Origin: Wenyingzhuangia gilva
GTDB taxonomy: Bacteria; Bacteroidota; Bacteroidia; Flavobacteriales; Flavobacteriaceae
Length of the DNA: 64,000 bases
Assembly: GCF_030519655.1 (NCBI RefSeq)
Contig: NZ_JAUMIT010000006.1
Span: 124,001 to 188,000 of the forward strand
Reading direction: 5' to 3'
Part shown: positions 1-10,140 of the stretch, piece by piece
Numbering within the stretch: position 1 is the stretch's first letter
How the letters are laid out: each line of letters opens with the position of its first letter
Notes under the pieces: generated by a model
Seen by the model: only the letters and a program-made list of their open reading frames with translations
What the model was told of the DNA's origin: nothing
The model's database searches: none
Program-made: the position numbers and the translations under genes

Positions 1-1319
1 ACTTTACGAATAAAATCTACATGGTCACTCATATTTAGACTTCTTTCACCAATTACGATTTTACGTTCTTGTTGTGAATTGGCATGATTTAAAACTGGAG
101 ATGTTGAATCTAAAGAAATTTTAGTTCCTTTAACAACCATAGTTTCCCATCCTAGAATTCTAGTTTGCACAGGTTTTCTAGAACTAGGAATGCTTTTTCT
201 ATCAGCTTCAAAACTTGCATTCTTTACATAATTATTATCATCAGCTACTGACCACTCGCCTGTCTTTTCATTCAAATTCCATGAATTAAGAGAATTAAAA
301 TAAGGAACTTCGCCATCAAAAGACAATGGACACCATTGGTTATACCCTAATCCATTCCCTGCAAAATTAGACCAACGGTCTCCACAAAAAATAACAGTTT
401 CTTTTTTACTACCTCTCACTGTATAGAAAAAACCTGTTTGAGAAATATGAGCATAATCGTCTGCTGCTCCTGGAAATATTTGCATATCATTTTCTGGAAG
501 ATATGGTCCCCAGATATTATCAGATACAAGATAATAGGCGTTAGATCCATCCCATCCATATAATTGAGAAGCTGCAATATAATATTTACCTTTATATTTA
601 AACATACAATTTCCTTCTCTACCAGCTCCTTTAAAAACCTGTTTGTAGTCTAATAAAGTAATCGTATCATTTTTAACGCCTATTTCAGACAAGTATATTT
701 TATTTCGTCCTTTTCCATAGCTATATACTAGGTATGATTTCCCTGTATCTTCATCTGTAAATACAGTTTGATCTCCTGTATTTGTTGTACCAATCCAATC
801 TTTCATGCTTTTGACATGACTCTTTTTAAAAGTTCCTATGGGAGAGTCTGAATTAGCAAAAAGGACTCTACCACCGTACTGAATAATTAATACATATTCG
901 TTTTTTTCTTTCACATAAGCAACTCCCATTCTACCAAGCCATGCCCAACCTCTACCACCGAGTTCTTCGTTGGTCAAAACATTTGCTTCAAATTCCCAGT
1001 TAACTAAGTCTGTAGAGGAATAACAAGTAACTGCTTGAAAATTATTTCTAGGATAATTAACCGATGGATCCTTTCTATATAATTCTGCTTGCTTATAATG
1101 AACTCCATACCAATAATATTTTAGTTTTCCAGTCTTAGGATCTTTAAACTTAAAAATACCTCCCCCTTGACTATATATAGGTTTGCCATTTTTAGTGTCC
1201 CAAAAACTATCATTTTTGATATTATAAGACTGTGCAAAAGTAGCTTTAATACCTGTTAGAAATATTGTAAGTAAAAATAAAATAACTTTAAAATTGCGAT
1301 GATATATTTTGTTTTTCAT
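1..1319 (-). CDS. GH43 exo-beta-1,3-galactanase-like enzyme, 3' end off the window
   Basis: Partial gene. It starts at the ATG complementary to 1317-1319 and runs off the left edge after about 440 codons. A signal peptide (hydrophobic FKVILFLLLTIFL, then FAQ) is followed by a five-bladed GH43 domain. The motifs WDTKNGKPIYSQGGGIF near the start, GREGNCMFKYKGKYY (candidate acid Glu) and CGDRW match the type of fungal and clostridial exo-beta-1,3-galactanases of GH43 subfamily 24, including the 'W-P-L-x-F...SW' stretch after GDRW. A C-terminal module beginning NNYVKNASFEAD is probably carbohydrate-binding and is cut by the window edge. It is a close full-length paralogue of the protein at 47494-49110. 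It is the last gene seen in the minus-strand locus, 67 bp after the GH2 at 1387. Family assignment is strong; the subfamily and substrate (beta-1,3-galactan of type II arabinogalactan) are inferred. Confidence 0.85.
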   Translation of the reverse strand, partial: MKNKIYHRNFKVILFLLTIFLTGIKATFAQSYNIKNDSFWDTKNGKPIYSQGGGIFKFKDPKTGKLKYYWYGVHYKQAELYRKDPSVNYPRNNFQAVTCYSSTDLVNWEFEANVLTNEELGGRGWAWLGRMGVAYVKEKNEYVLIIQYGGRVLFANSDSPIGTFKKSHVKSMKDWIGTTNTGDQTVFTDEDTGKSYLVYSYGKGRNKIYLSEIGVKNDTITLLDYKQVFKGAGREGNCMFKYKGKYYIAASQLYGWDGSNAYYLVSDNIWGPYLPENDMQIFPGAADDYAHISQTGFFYTVRGSKKETVIFCGDRWSNFAGNGLGYNQWCPLSFDGEVPYFNSLNSWNLNEKTGEWSVADDNNYVKNASFEADRKSIPSSRKPVQTRILGWETMVVKGTKISLDSTSPVLNHANSQQERKIVIGERSLNMSDHVDFIRK

Positions 1320-1386
1320 AAAAAAAAATAATTGATGTTCCGTTTAATAATTGTAAATGTCCGTAGCCATAGCTAATGGATACTGC

Positions 1387-3912
1387 TTATTTTGTAGTAA
1401 TAGATATTTTAGCGGTTTTTAATCCATTAGAAGTTGCCGTAACTTTGATTTTACCTGGTTTTTGTTCTTTTGACTTGATAATTAGCATGGCTTTTCCGTA
1501 AAAAAGTTTTCTGTAATTTGCTATATATGGTTCTAATGATTGAGGGTTCCCATTTCCAACGGCTGCAATTTGTCCAGAACCTTTAATTTCAAAATTAACC
1601 ATGTTATCGGCTAAAGGACAAAGGTTACCTTCTTTATCATAAGCCTCAACCATTATATAACTCAAATCATCTCCGTTTGCATTTATAACACTTCTATCTG
1701 GGCTTAGTTTGATTTTATAAGGATTTCCTGCAGTTTTAATTATTTTCTCTCCAATTACTTTTCCTTGTTTATAGGCAACAGCCTTAAGTTCACCAGGTTC
1801 GTATTTAACATCTAACCACATTAAACGATATCTTTCTTTTGAAATATTTGACTGTGGTTTTTTTGCTTTTTTCCCCAATGATTTACCATTTAAAAACAAC
1901 TCCGCTTCATCTCCATTTGTATAAACAAATACAGGAACATTTTTCCCTTGATTTCCTTTCCAATTCCAATGAGGTAATACATGCACCATGTTATAATCAG
2001 GTCTCCAATAGCTTTGATAAAGAAAATAACGATCTTTAGGCATTCCACATAAATCAACAATTCCAAAATATGAACTCCTTGCTGAACGAATAGGAGTTGG
2101 TTCTCCTAAATAGTCAAAACCAGTCCAAACAAACTCTCCCGAGATATAACGATCATTTTCTTGCCACATAAAATCATCATCCAGAACTTCTGCCCAAGAC
2201 GGTGCTTCAGTATCATAAGAACTTACCTGTGTTCTTGGCTTTGCTGAGCTTCTTGAACCAACAAACGGCATACTAGCTTTTCTTTTTGATTCATTTTTTT
2301 GTTTAGTAACGACCACACTTTCAGGTATGTTTTCTATGTAAGTATTAGAGCTTCTTTGTTTAGTAGGTGTTAAAAAATCTTCTGGAATCTTCAGATCATA
2401 ATAACCACGAGTACTAACGGTTGATGCAGATTCACTAATTACTACACTTTTAGATGGTTCCATCGTTCTTGCTGGCAACCAACGCTGACTATAATTATAG
2501 GCATGTAAATCATAATAATCAAAATGTCTCCAATGTGCATTTTGATTTTGATCGCAAGCCATAGTTACAGGACGTGTAATATCATATTTTTTAACAAACC
2601 CAACCATTGCAGCTAATTTTTGCAATCCATAATTTGAGTTTCCTTGAATATCTCCCATCTCGTTTCCAACACTCCAAATAATAACAGATGGACTATTACG
2701 ATCTCTCATTACAAAGTTTTTGATGATTCTTTCACCATACTCATAAAAATCTGTATGTGAATGAATATCTGCTTTGTTATCATACTTATCAAAAGCCTCA
2801 TTAAAAACCAATATCCCCATTTTATCACACAATTCAATTAATTCAGGAGCACATATGTTATGACTTGTTCTAATGGCATTACAGCCCATTTCTTTCATAA
2901 TCTCTAATTTTCGCTCCATAGACCTTTTGTTAAATGCAGCACCTAGTGGTCCATGATCGTGATGAAGGTTAACACCTTTTATTTGAACATGCTGATCATT
3001 GATAAACAAACCATCATTAGCTGTAAATTTAAAGGATCTAAAACCAAATGAGGTCTTGCTCGAATCAACAACCTGACCATCAATAATGATATCTGTTTTT
3101 AACGTATATAAAATAGGGCAGTTAAGACTCCATAAAGTTGGTTTGGTAATCGTCATCCATGAATCGAACTCGAGGGTGTTTTTTGAAGATATTTTTCTCT
3201 CTTTTGTTCTAAAGCTTTGAATTTGTTTTCCTTCAGGGCTAATAACAGTAGTCTTTACAGTAACATTTTGATCTTTATCCCATTTGTTAATAACATTGGT
3301 CAATACTCGCATTTCAGCATAAGCTTTTTTCACAACAGGGGTGGTAATATATGTTCCCCATATTTCTTTATGTACTTTATTACTTACTTTTATTTCTACT
3401 TTTCTGTAAATACCGGCTCCCGGATACCAACGACTTCCGTGATTTCTAGTGTCTACGTAAATAGCAATGGTGTTTTTTTCACCATACTTAATATGTTTAG
3501 ATATATTTAAATAAAAAGTACTGTAACCATAGTCCCATTCCCCAGCAAGAGTTCCATTTACATATATTTTTGGAGAAGACATAATCCCATCAAATTTCAC
3601 GTATATTTCTTTGCTTTTGTCTAAAGAGTTTACTGTGAGTTTTTTACGATACCATCCTTCTCCCTTCCAAGGTAATTTTCCGGTTCCTCCATTTCCGTTT
3701 GGATCAAAGGGACCTTTTATGGCCCAATCATGAGGTATTTTGATCTCTTCCCATAAAGAATCATCAAAAGTTATTGTTTTAGCTTTTGTTGGGTTTCCTT
3801 TGGTAAACTTCCAATTTGAATTAAAATTTACCCAACCTTCTGAAGTCGTTTGGGCTGTTGAGAAAAACACTGTAAAAACTATTAAAATAAGAGTTTTATA
3901 GATTTTTATCAT
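1387..3912 (-). CDS. GH2 beta-galactosidase-type glycoside hydrolase with DUF4982-like C-terminus
   Basis: 841 aa, exported (signal peptide ending FFSTAQ). Domain order is that of GH2: sugar-binding jelly roll (about 25-180), Ig-like domain (about 185-290), TIM barrel (about 290-600), then Ig-like/DUF4982 modules (VYTNGDEAELFLNGKSLG near 670). The candidate acid/base is Glu418 in WSVGNEMGD and the nucleophile Glu494 in VISESAST. The TIM barrel holds an extra stretch of about 50 residues at 510-561, rich in Lys, Arg and Ser, just before the conserved QVSSYD segment; relatives usually have a short loop here. It lies between the GH53 and the GH43 genes, so removal of terminal beta-galactose from galactan or arabinogalactan oligosaccharides is the likely job. 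Other GH2 activities (beta-glucuronidase, for example) cannot be excluded. Confidence 0.88.
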   Translation of the reverse strand: MIKIYKTLILIVFTVFFSTAQTTSEGWVNFNSNWKFTKGNPTKAKTITFDDSLWEEIKIPHDWAIKGPFDPNGNGGTGKLPWKGEGWYRKKLTVNSLDKSKEIYVKFDGIMSSPKIYVNGTLAGEWDYGYSTFYLNISKHIKYGEKNTIAIYVDTRNHGSRWYPGAGIYRKVEIKVSNKVHKEIWGTYITTPVVKKAYAEMRVLTNVINKWDKDQNVTVKTTVISPEGKQIQSFRTKERKISSKNTLEFDSWMTITKPTLWSLNCPILYTLKTDIIIDGQVVDSSKTSFGFRSFKFTANDGLFINDQHVQIKGVNLHHDHGPLGAAFNKRSMERKLEIMKEMGCNAIRTSHNICAPELIELCDKMGILVFNEAFDKYDNKADIHSHTDFYEYGERIIKNFVMRDRNSPSVIIWSVGNEMGDIQGNSNYGLQKLAAMVGFVKKYDITRPVTMACDQNQNAHWRHFDYYDLHAYNYSQRWLPARTMEPSKSVVISESASTVSTRGYYDLKIPEDFLTPTKQRSSNTYIENIPESVVVTKQKNESKRKASMPFVGSRSSAKPRTQVSSYDTEAPSWAEVLDDDFMWQENDRYISGEFVWTGFDYLGEPTPIRSARSSYFGIVDLCGMPKDRYFLYQSYWRPDYNMVHVLPHWNWKGNQGKNVPVFVYTNGDEAELFLNGKSLGKKAKKPQSNISKERYRLMWLDVKYEPGELKAVAYKQGKVIGEKIIKTAGNPYKIKLSPDRSVINANGDDLSYIMVEAYDKEGNLCPLADNMVNFEIKGSGQIAAVGNGNPQSLEPYIANYRKLFYGKAMLIIKSKEQKPGKIKVTATSNGLKTAKISITTK

Positions 3913-4008
3913 TTGTTTTTATTTATTTAAAATATTGAATGAATTCACTTGATTTATCACAATAAATACAATCAGAACTTATAAATCATTCCTATTTTGA
4001 TTAAAATA

Positions 4009-6036
4009 TTACTTTGTGTATTCACTATAAATTTTTGGATAAATTTTCATGAATTCATTTGTATTTCCCTGTCTATCAAATAAACCTCCCCAACCTGTAG
4101 AGGTAGCTTCCCAAATAAATGTACCATAACCTAAACCATTTGGAATATTATGGACAATGTCATTAACTTCTTTTCGTTTTTCAGAATATTCAACTACAAA
4201 TATTGGCTTTTTATAACGCTTAGCAAGATCATTAAGGTTGAATTCTAAATCTTCTAAAGTACCATGGTGTTTTGGGTAATAGGATTGACCAATAACATCA
4301 AATTTGACATCTCTGCTAATAATTTTATTAAAAAACGCTACTGATCTTTTGTTTTGTCCTCCACTTGCAATATGAACCATTACAACAATGCTTGGATCTG
4401 CTGCACGAACAGCTGCACTTGCACAACGTAATAAAACACAAAAGCTTTCCCATTCTTCATCAGGGTTTAACTTTTCGTCTCCTTCAGGAAGTTTCCCTTG
4501 TGGCCAAATCATACCATTGTTAATTTCATTACCTACCTGAACCATATCAGGTCTTACACCTTCTGCTATAAATTTTTTAATAGTTTCATTGGTGTATTTA
4601 TATACTTGTCCTTCTAACGCAGAACCGTTAATTTTTTCCCATGAAGCCGGCTTGTATTGTTTCCCTGGATCTGCCCAGGTATCACTATAATGTAAATCAA
4701 GTAAAAACTTCATTCCTGTAGCTTTTATTCGTTTAGCCATTTCTAACGTTTTTTCTAATCCACAAAAACCTTGTCCTCCTCTTGAATATCCTTTTTCTGC
4801 ATCTGGATCAACAAACAAACGTAATCTTATGTAGTTAAATTTATTATCTTTTAGAATTTCTAAAACATCTTTTTCTACCCCTTTATCTGAATATTTTTTA
4901 CCTCTAGACTCTTCTTGAGGGACAAATGAAATATCCGCACCAATAACGGGTTTTTTAATTTCTATAGTTCTTTTAAAAGGAGGGGGTACAATTGGCTGAC
5001 TTTTAGGGTTTGAGTATTGCTCATGAATATCATCATAAATAGAAAAAATTTCTTTTGAAGCTTTTCCTTCTCTATTAAAGAGAACACGAGTTGGCTCCCA
5101 TGCCATTGTACCATATCCTAAATTATTGGGTACGGAGCGTACGATATCATTTATAATTTTAATATTTTCTTTACTAGCCCCATACTCTGCTACACAAACG
5201 GGTTTATTATATCTAGTAGATAAATCATATAAGTTGGCTTTTAAATCATTATAAGTTTCATGCCATCTTTCGTAATAAGACAATCCAATAATATCATATT
5301 CGGCATCATACTTTTTCATATAATCTAAAAATTCACGACACAAATTGTTCTGTCCTCCTAATGCTAAATGAATCATCAGTTTTGCTTCTGGTAAAACTTC
5401 ACGGCATGCTTTTTCTCCAGCATTATATAGTCCCATTAAAGCGGCCCAATCTTCTTCTTTTGCATTGTCCAACACTTTGCCTTCTGGCCAAACCATACCG
5501 TGACTAATTTCATTCCCTATTTGTATAATATCTGGAGCAGCATCTGCTTTTATGAATTTATTCAATGCCATTTTGGTATAATTATACAAACTGTTTTCCA
5601 ACTCTTTTCCTGTTTGTCCTTTCCAGGCCATTGGTTTAAATTGTTTGTCAGGGTCAGCCCAAGTATCACTATAATGAAAATCTAGTGTAACATTCATTCC
5701 AGCATCTTTAGCTCTTTTTGCCATTTTTATAGTTTCTTCAAGCCCACAAAATCCTTTTTTAGAGTATCCGTTTTCGGCCTCTGGATTTACAAAAAGACGC
5801 AATCTTATATTGTTAAAATGATGCTCTTTCATGATTTCAACAACATCTTTTTTATTTCCGTTTATATCTTTATAGGTACTTCCTCTACGTGCTTCGTTTT
5901 GGGGAACGAATGAAATATCTGCACCTATTACAAAAGGAGCGGCCTTTTTTTCTTTACAGTTAGAAAGCATTAAAATTGATAATAAAAGTAATGAGATGCT
6001 AAGGTGAGATATGTGGTTCAGTTTCTTACAGTTCAT
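4009..6036 (-). CDS. Tandem-domain GH53 endo-beta-1,4-galactanase lipoprotein
   Basis: 675 aa with two complete GH53 domains in one chain (about 34-342 and 362-675). A type II signal peptide with lipobox LSNC puts the lipidated Cys at residue 27, so it is probably anchored in the outer membrane. Each half starts with VIGADISFVPQ and repeats FCGLE, DFHYSDTWADP/DLHYSDTWADP, GNEI and GYGT. Catalytic pairs are intact in both halves: acid/base Glu176 and Glu504 (in GNE), nucleophile Glu284 (VAEYG) and Glu616 (VVEYS). Family GH53 cuts beta-1,4-galactan, as in pectic galactan and type I arabinogalactan. Single-domain members are usually about 330-400 aa, so this is a duplication within one gene. It is downstream of the hybrid regulator and upstream of a GH2. 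Confidence 0.92.
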   Translation of the reverse strand: MNCKKLNHISHLSISLLLLSILMLSNCKEKKAAPFVIGADISFVPQNEARRGSTYKDINGNKKDVVEIMKEHHFNNIRLRLFVNPEAENGYSKKGFCGLEETIKMAKRAKDAGMNVTLDFHYSDTWADPDKQFKPMAWKGQTGKELENSLYNYTKMALNKFIKADAAPDIIQIGNEISHGMVWPEGKVLDNAKEEDWAALMGLYNAGEKACREVLPEAKLMIHLALGGQNNLCREFLDYMKKYDAEYDIIGLSYYERWHETYNDLKANLYDLSTRYNKPVCVAEYGASKENIKIINDIVRSVPNNLGYGTMAWEPTRVLFNREGKASKEIFSIYDDIHEQYSNPKSQPIVPPPFKRTIEIKKPVIGADISFVPQEESRGKKYSDKGVEKDVLEILKDNKFNYIRLRLFVDPDAEKGYSRGGQGFCGLEKTLEMAKRIKATGMKFLLDLHYSDTWADPGKQYKPASWEKINGSALEGQVYKYTNETIKKFIAEGVRPDMVQVGNEINNGMIWPQGKLPEGDEKLNPDEEWESFCVLLRCASAAVRAADPSIVVMVHIASGGQNKRSVAFFNKIISRDVKFDVIGQSYYPKHHGTLEDLEFNLNDLAKRYKKPIFVVEYSEKRKEVNDIVHNIPNGLGYGTFIWEATSTGWGGLFDRQGNTNEFMKIYPKIYSEYTK

Positions 6037-6207
6037 AAAAGTTTGAATTATTTAAGCTTTTAGTTATTAACAAATATTGCTCTTTACATAAAAATTAAGA
6101 AGCATATTTAAGACAAAAAGAAAAACAAAACAGTATTAACTTATCAATGCTAGTTAAAGAGTATAACAAATTGATAAATATTGTTCTGTTTAATGTTTTG
6201 AATAATT

Positions 6208-9200
6208 TTAGTCTCCTAAAAATTGACGAGGTGTTTTTCCAAACTCTGCGCTAAAACATTTTGCAAAATAAGAATGGTTAGAAAAGCCCACTTCATACAT
6301 TACTTCTGCAACAGTAAAATTTTTATTTGACAAAAGTATTGCTGCTTTTTTCATTCTAATAGATCTTATATAATCAATTGTAGTAAAACCTGTTAGCCCT
6401 TTGATTTTTCGGTATAATTGTTTTTGAGAAACTCCTACTTCGGTACATAAAAAACTTACATTTAAATCTGGATTGGCAATGTTTTTTTCTATAATATCCG
6501 TAATCATCATCAGAAACTTTTCATCTGCTGATGCTTGTTCTTGATGGTTTGGAGTAGTAATTTTTTCTATTCTTATTTCTTTTCTATAGCTTTTATGTTT
6601 TTCTAATAATTGTTCTACTCGTGAGGACAATATATTAGCATCAAAGGGTTTAGATATAAATGCATCTATTTTTAAATGAATACTTTTTAACTCTGTTTCT
6701 TTATCATCTTTAGCAGTTAAGAGAATAATAGGGATGGTAGCAGTTGACACATTGTTTTTAAGTCTTTGACACATTTCAAACCCATCCATACCAGGCATCA
6801 TTATATCAGATATGATAATATCTGGCTTAAGATCTGTACTAATTTTCAGTCCAGTTTTTCCGTTATAAGCAATTACACAACGATATTCTGATATAAAAAT
6901 ATTATAAATAAATTTTGCTATGGCCACGTTATCTTCAACTATTGCTATCAGGGGTTTTTCTTTAGCTTTATTGTTTTTTTCTTCAGCGATGGTTCTTTCA
7001 ACACTATTATTAATAATTACTGGTAAATAAACAGTAAATGATGTTCCTTCATTTATATTTGAAATAACCTTTATAGTTCCTCCATGGAGCTCTACAAAAT
7101 TTTTAACTAAATACAATCCAATACCTGTTCCTTCTTTTCCTATACTTTTATTGGTTTGGTAAAAACGTTGAAATATAAAAGGAATATCTTTTTCTGAAAT
7201 CCCGATTCCTGTATCTGAAACTTTTAATTCTATGTTACTATTGTTACTATCATAATCTAACGAAAGAATGATTGTATCTCCTTGATTGGTATATTTACAA
7301 GCATTAGATAATAAATTGTTGATAATAGATTCTGCTTTTAGAATATCTACGTCCACAAAAATTTCTTCATGATTTGCTTTAAAAATAAAATCGATACCAG
7401 AGTCTTTCATGTTTATTTTATACGTTTCAAAAATGGTATATGTAAAATCTACAAAATCTACTCTAGACAGTACTAGTCCCATAGGTACCTCACTATTATC
7501 TCTGTAATAATTAATAGCTTGTTGCACAAGAGAATTTAGTTTTACTGAATTTTGATAAATCATTTTTAACACATCTTTTTCTTTATGATTTTTAGATTCG
7601 TGAATTAATCCACTTAAAGGAGCTATAATTAAACTAAGAGGTGTTTTAAACTCATGAGCAATATTGGTAAAGAAATCTGTTTTTAATTTGGTTTGTTCAA
7701 GTGTTTTTTTTCTTTCTATATGAGCAATTTTTAATTTGTTTTTTTGATGGAAGAAAATAATTACGCAAGTAATAAGACCAAAAAATAACAAAAGATATAT
7801 AAACCTTGCTGTTTTTGTAAAATACCAAGCGGGATGGATCATGATTTGAAGTGGTTTATAAACTTTGTAACTTTTATTGTTTTTTTCGGCTATCCATAAA
7901 TTATAAGTTCCAGGGTTTAATTTATTTAATTGTATGGTATTTTCATCAGCCTTTAAAGTTGTCCAGTCGTCACCTTCATCTAATTTAAAAACATATTTAT
8001 TTCCTCGATTTTGTTTAGAATACTGTAAATCAGAAAACTTAATTACAAGATTATTTTGATGAAAGGGGAGTGTTAACTTTTTTGAATATCGAACAGTTAA
8101 TTCATCATAATTATTGATGTAATTTTCATTGTTTACGGTAATAGATGATATAATAATGTTTTGAACTTCATTTTGTGATTTGTAGATTGAAGGGGAGCAC
8201 CTTGCTATTTCATCAACTCCACCAAGAATAATTTTATTATGTAATTTATCGTAGTACATATTATAAAAAATTCTATCTTTTATATTGATATGATGTACCT
8301 CTAATAGCTCTTTTTCTACTATCCAAATTCCCTCAGTAGAGGTAGCCCAAATATTATTTCCTACTTCTAACAAACTCAACACTAGTGCATTTGATTTTTT
8401 TTCAAAAGGAATAGTTGTTGTTTTGTTGTTTTTAGTGTTAATACAAACAATACCATTTCTATAGCCAACCCATATAGTATTGTCTGTTCCTTTTAATAAA
8501 TAATTTGGGGGCATTCCATTGGTAGCATCAAGTATTGGGTATTGAGTAGTAATTCCCGAAGAAAGATTTAACACATCTATTCCTTTGTTGTGGTTTAAAG
8601 CCCATATATTTCCTCGATCATCAAATACCATTTGATCAATATTGTTTGATGATAATCCATTCTTGTTAGAATAATGTGCATCTGCTATATACAAGCCTCT
8701 ACTTTTGGTAAGTTTATTCTTGTTAATTTTAAAAATACCTTCGTTAAAACAAGAAATCCATAAATTTCCTATATCATCTTCTAGCATATCGTAAACCCAG
8801 GTAGCTGTAGATTTTAAATCCTTATCACTAATCAAGTACCTTTTAAATTTATTGGTTTGATAGTCATATTTGTTAATTCCAAAATCTGTAGAAACCCATA
8901 GATTTAGTTCTTTATCCTCATAAATATTTCGTACATAATTGTGAGAAAGGTGATTTTTTTGAGACCCCATATTATACCATAAAAAACTCTCATCAACATC
9001 TCTGTAGTTTTTTGTACGTATTAATCCGTTATTTCCTCCGAGCCAATAAAAGCCTTTAGAATCTATGTAAATTGAATGAAATTGATTTCCTTCTCCAGTA
9101 CCACTTATTTGAAAAATAGGTATATATTCTATACTTATTTTATCTGATGCCATAGAAATTCCAAAATCTGTTCCTAACCAAATATTATTAGAATGATCTT

Positions 9201-10077
9201 TATAAATATTCCATATTATATTGTTTGTTAATGAATTTGGCTTTTGAGAATTATGTACAAAATGTTTGACTTCTTTTCCATCATAAATATATAAACCATT
9301 GTCTGTTCCTATAATAACGTTGTTATCACTATCAACTTCTAAAGACTTTACTACAGGAAAAAAAAAGGGTAAACTTTCAAAAGTGTTTGTTGATGGGTAA
9401 AACTTGGTTAGTCTAGATCCCTCTCCAATCCATATACAATTACGACTCTCATCTTTTAATAAAGAGTTAACTAGAAGATTACAATTTAGGAGATTATCAT
9501 CTACCACGTTTTGATACAAATAATTTTCTGTTGATATTTTTCCAAAACAACCATTTGTTTCAACATAAATAAATCCATTATACTCTACTATAGCATAAAT
9601 AATCCCTGTATTAGAGTTCCCAAATATGGGGTACAATTTTTTTTGAGAGTAGTTGTATCTATACAATCCATCTGCGCACCCAAGCCATAAATCATCATCA
9701 GTAATAATCATTGATCTTATATCTTTTGAAAACTCTATTTCAAAAGGTATGTATTTATCGTATTTATAATTATATACTAATATTCCTCTATCTGTTCCAA
9801 GTAATATGTAATCTTCTTTATAAAATAATCCACAATTAATAACTCTCTCTTCATCATTTCCAGAAACAAAGTGTGGAAAAGATTCATAACCATCATAGCT
9901 ATAAAGGCCTCTGTTGGTCCCAACCCACATTAAATCCTGATTGTCTTGTAAAAAACAACGAACTGAGTTTGCTTCAAGGCTTAATAAGGAATTATTAAAG
10001 AATTGATATTTAGTGTACTGACCAAAAATATTGGAAGACGATAATATAAATGTAAAACAAATAAATAATCTTATCAT
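6208..10077 (-). CDS. Hybrid two-component system sensor/regulator (HTCS)
   Basis: 1289 aa. A signal peptide (about 1-19) is followed by a periplasmic double beta-propeller of two-component-propeller repeats (about 40-690; repeated motifs such as NIWLGTDFG and NLWVSTDFG) and a Y_Y_Y domain. One membrane helix lies near 759-776. The cytoplasmic part has a HisKA box with phospho-acceptor His808 (NIAHEFKTPLS), an ATPase domain (NLLSNACKYTNQG, DTGIGI, GTGIGLYLVKN), a receiver domain with Asp1091 (ISDIMMPGMDG), and an AraC-type HTH at the C-terminus. This is the standard architecture of Bacteroidota sensors that bind oligosaccharides and switch on adjacent polysaccharide loci. It sits inside the locus, 63 bp after the hydrolase gene at 10141, so it is the best candidate regulator of the block at 1-23.2 kb. 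Confidence 0.95.
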   Translation of the reverse strand: MIRLFICFTFILSSSNIFGQYTKYQFFNNSLLSLEANSVRCFLQDNQDLMWVGTNRGLYSYDGYESFPHFVSGNDEERVINCGLFYKEDYILLGTDRGILVYNYKYDKYIPFEIEFSKDIRSMIITDDDLWLGCADGLYRYNYSQKKLYPIFGNSNTGIIYAIVEYNGFIYVETNGCFGKISTENYLYQNVVDDNLLNCNLLVNSLLKDESRNCIWIGEGSRLTKFYPSTNTFESLPFFFPVVKSLEVDSDNNVIIGTDNGLYIYDGKEVKHFVHNSQKPNSLTNNIIWNIYKDHSNNIWLGTDFGISMASDKISIEYIPIFQISGTGEGNQFHSIYIDSKGFYWLGGNNGLIRTKNYRDVDESFLWYNMGSQKNHLSHNYVRNIYEDKELNLWVSTDFGINKYDYQTNKFKRYLISDKDLKSTATWVYDMLEDDIGNLWISCFNEGIFKINKNKLTKSRGLYIADAHYSNKNGLSSNNIDQMVFDDRGNIWALNHNKGIDVLNLSSGITTQYPILDATNGMPPNYLLKGTDNTIWVGYRNGIVCINTKNNKTTTIPFEKKSNALVLSLLEVGNNIWATSTEGIWIVEKELLEVHHINIKDRIFYNMYYDKLHNKIILGGVDEIARCSPSIYKSQNEVQNIIISSITVNNENYINNYDELTVRYSKKLTLPFHQNNLVIKFSDLQYSKQNRGNKYVFKLDEGDDWTTLKADENTIQLNKLNPGTYNLWIAEKNNKSYKVYKPLQIMIHPAWYFTKTARFIYLLLFFGLITCVIIFFHQKNKLKIAHIERKKTLEQTKLKTDFFTNIAHEFKTPLSLIIAPLSGLIHESKNHKEKDVLKMIYQNSVKLNSLVQQAINYYRDNSEVPMGLVLSRVDFVDFTYTIFETYKINMKDSGIDFIFKANHEEIFVDVDILKAESIINNLLSNACKYTNQGDTIILSLDYDSNNSNIELKVSDTGIGISEKDIPFIFQRFYQTNKSIGKEGTGIGLYLVKNFVELHGGTIKVISNINEGTSFTVYLPVIINNSVERTIAEEKNNKAKEKPLIAIVEDNVAIAKFIYNIFISEYRCVIAYNGKTGLKISTDLKPDIIISDIMMPGMDGFEMCQRLKNNVSTATIPIILLTAKDDKETELKSIHLKIDAFISKPFDANILSSRVEQLLEKHKSYRKEIRIEKITTPNHQEQASADEKFLMMITDIIEKNIANPDLNVSFLCTEVGVSQKQLYRKIKGLTGFTTIDYIRSIRMKKAAILLSNKNFTVAEVMYEVGFSNHSYFAKCFSAEFGKTPRQFLGD

Positions 10078-10140
10078 ATCGTAATTCCTTAGGAAGTTAA
10101 TTTAAGATAATAAAGTAGCTAAAAAAAATAAGGGTTCTTA

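Noticed and set aside
3217-3510. Open frame on the plus strand across the GH2 gene
   Set aside because: It lies antisense within a strong GH2 coding region and encodes a Phe/Ser/Tyr-rich low-complexity peptide, a shadow of the real gene.
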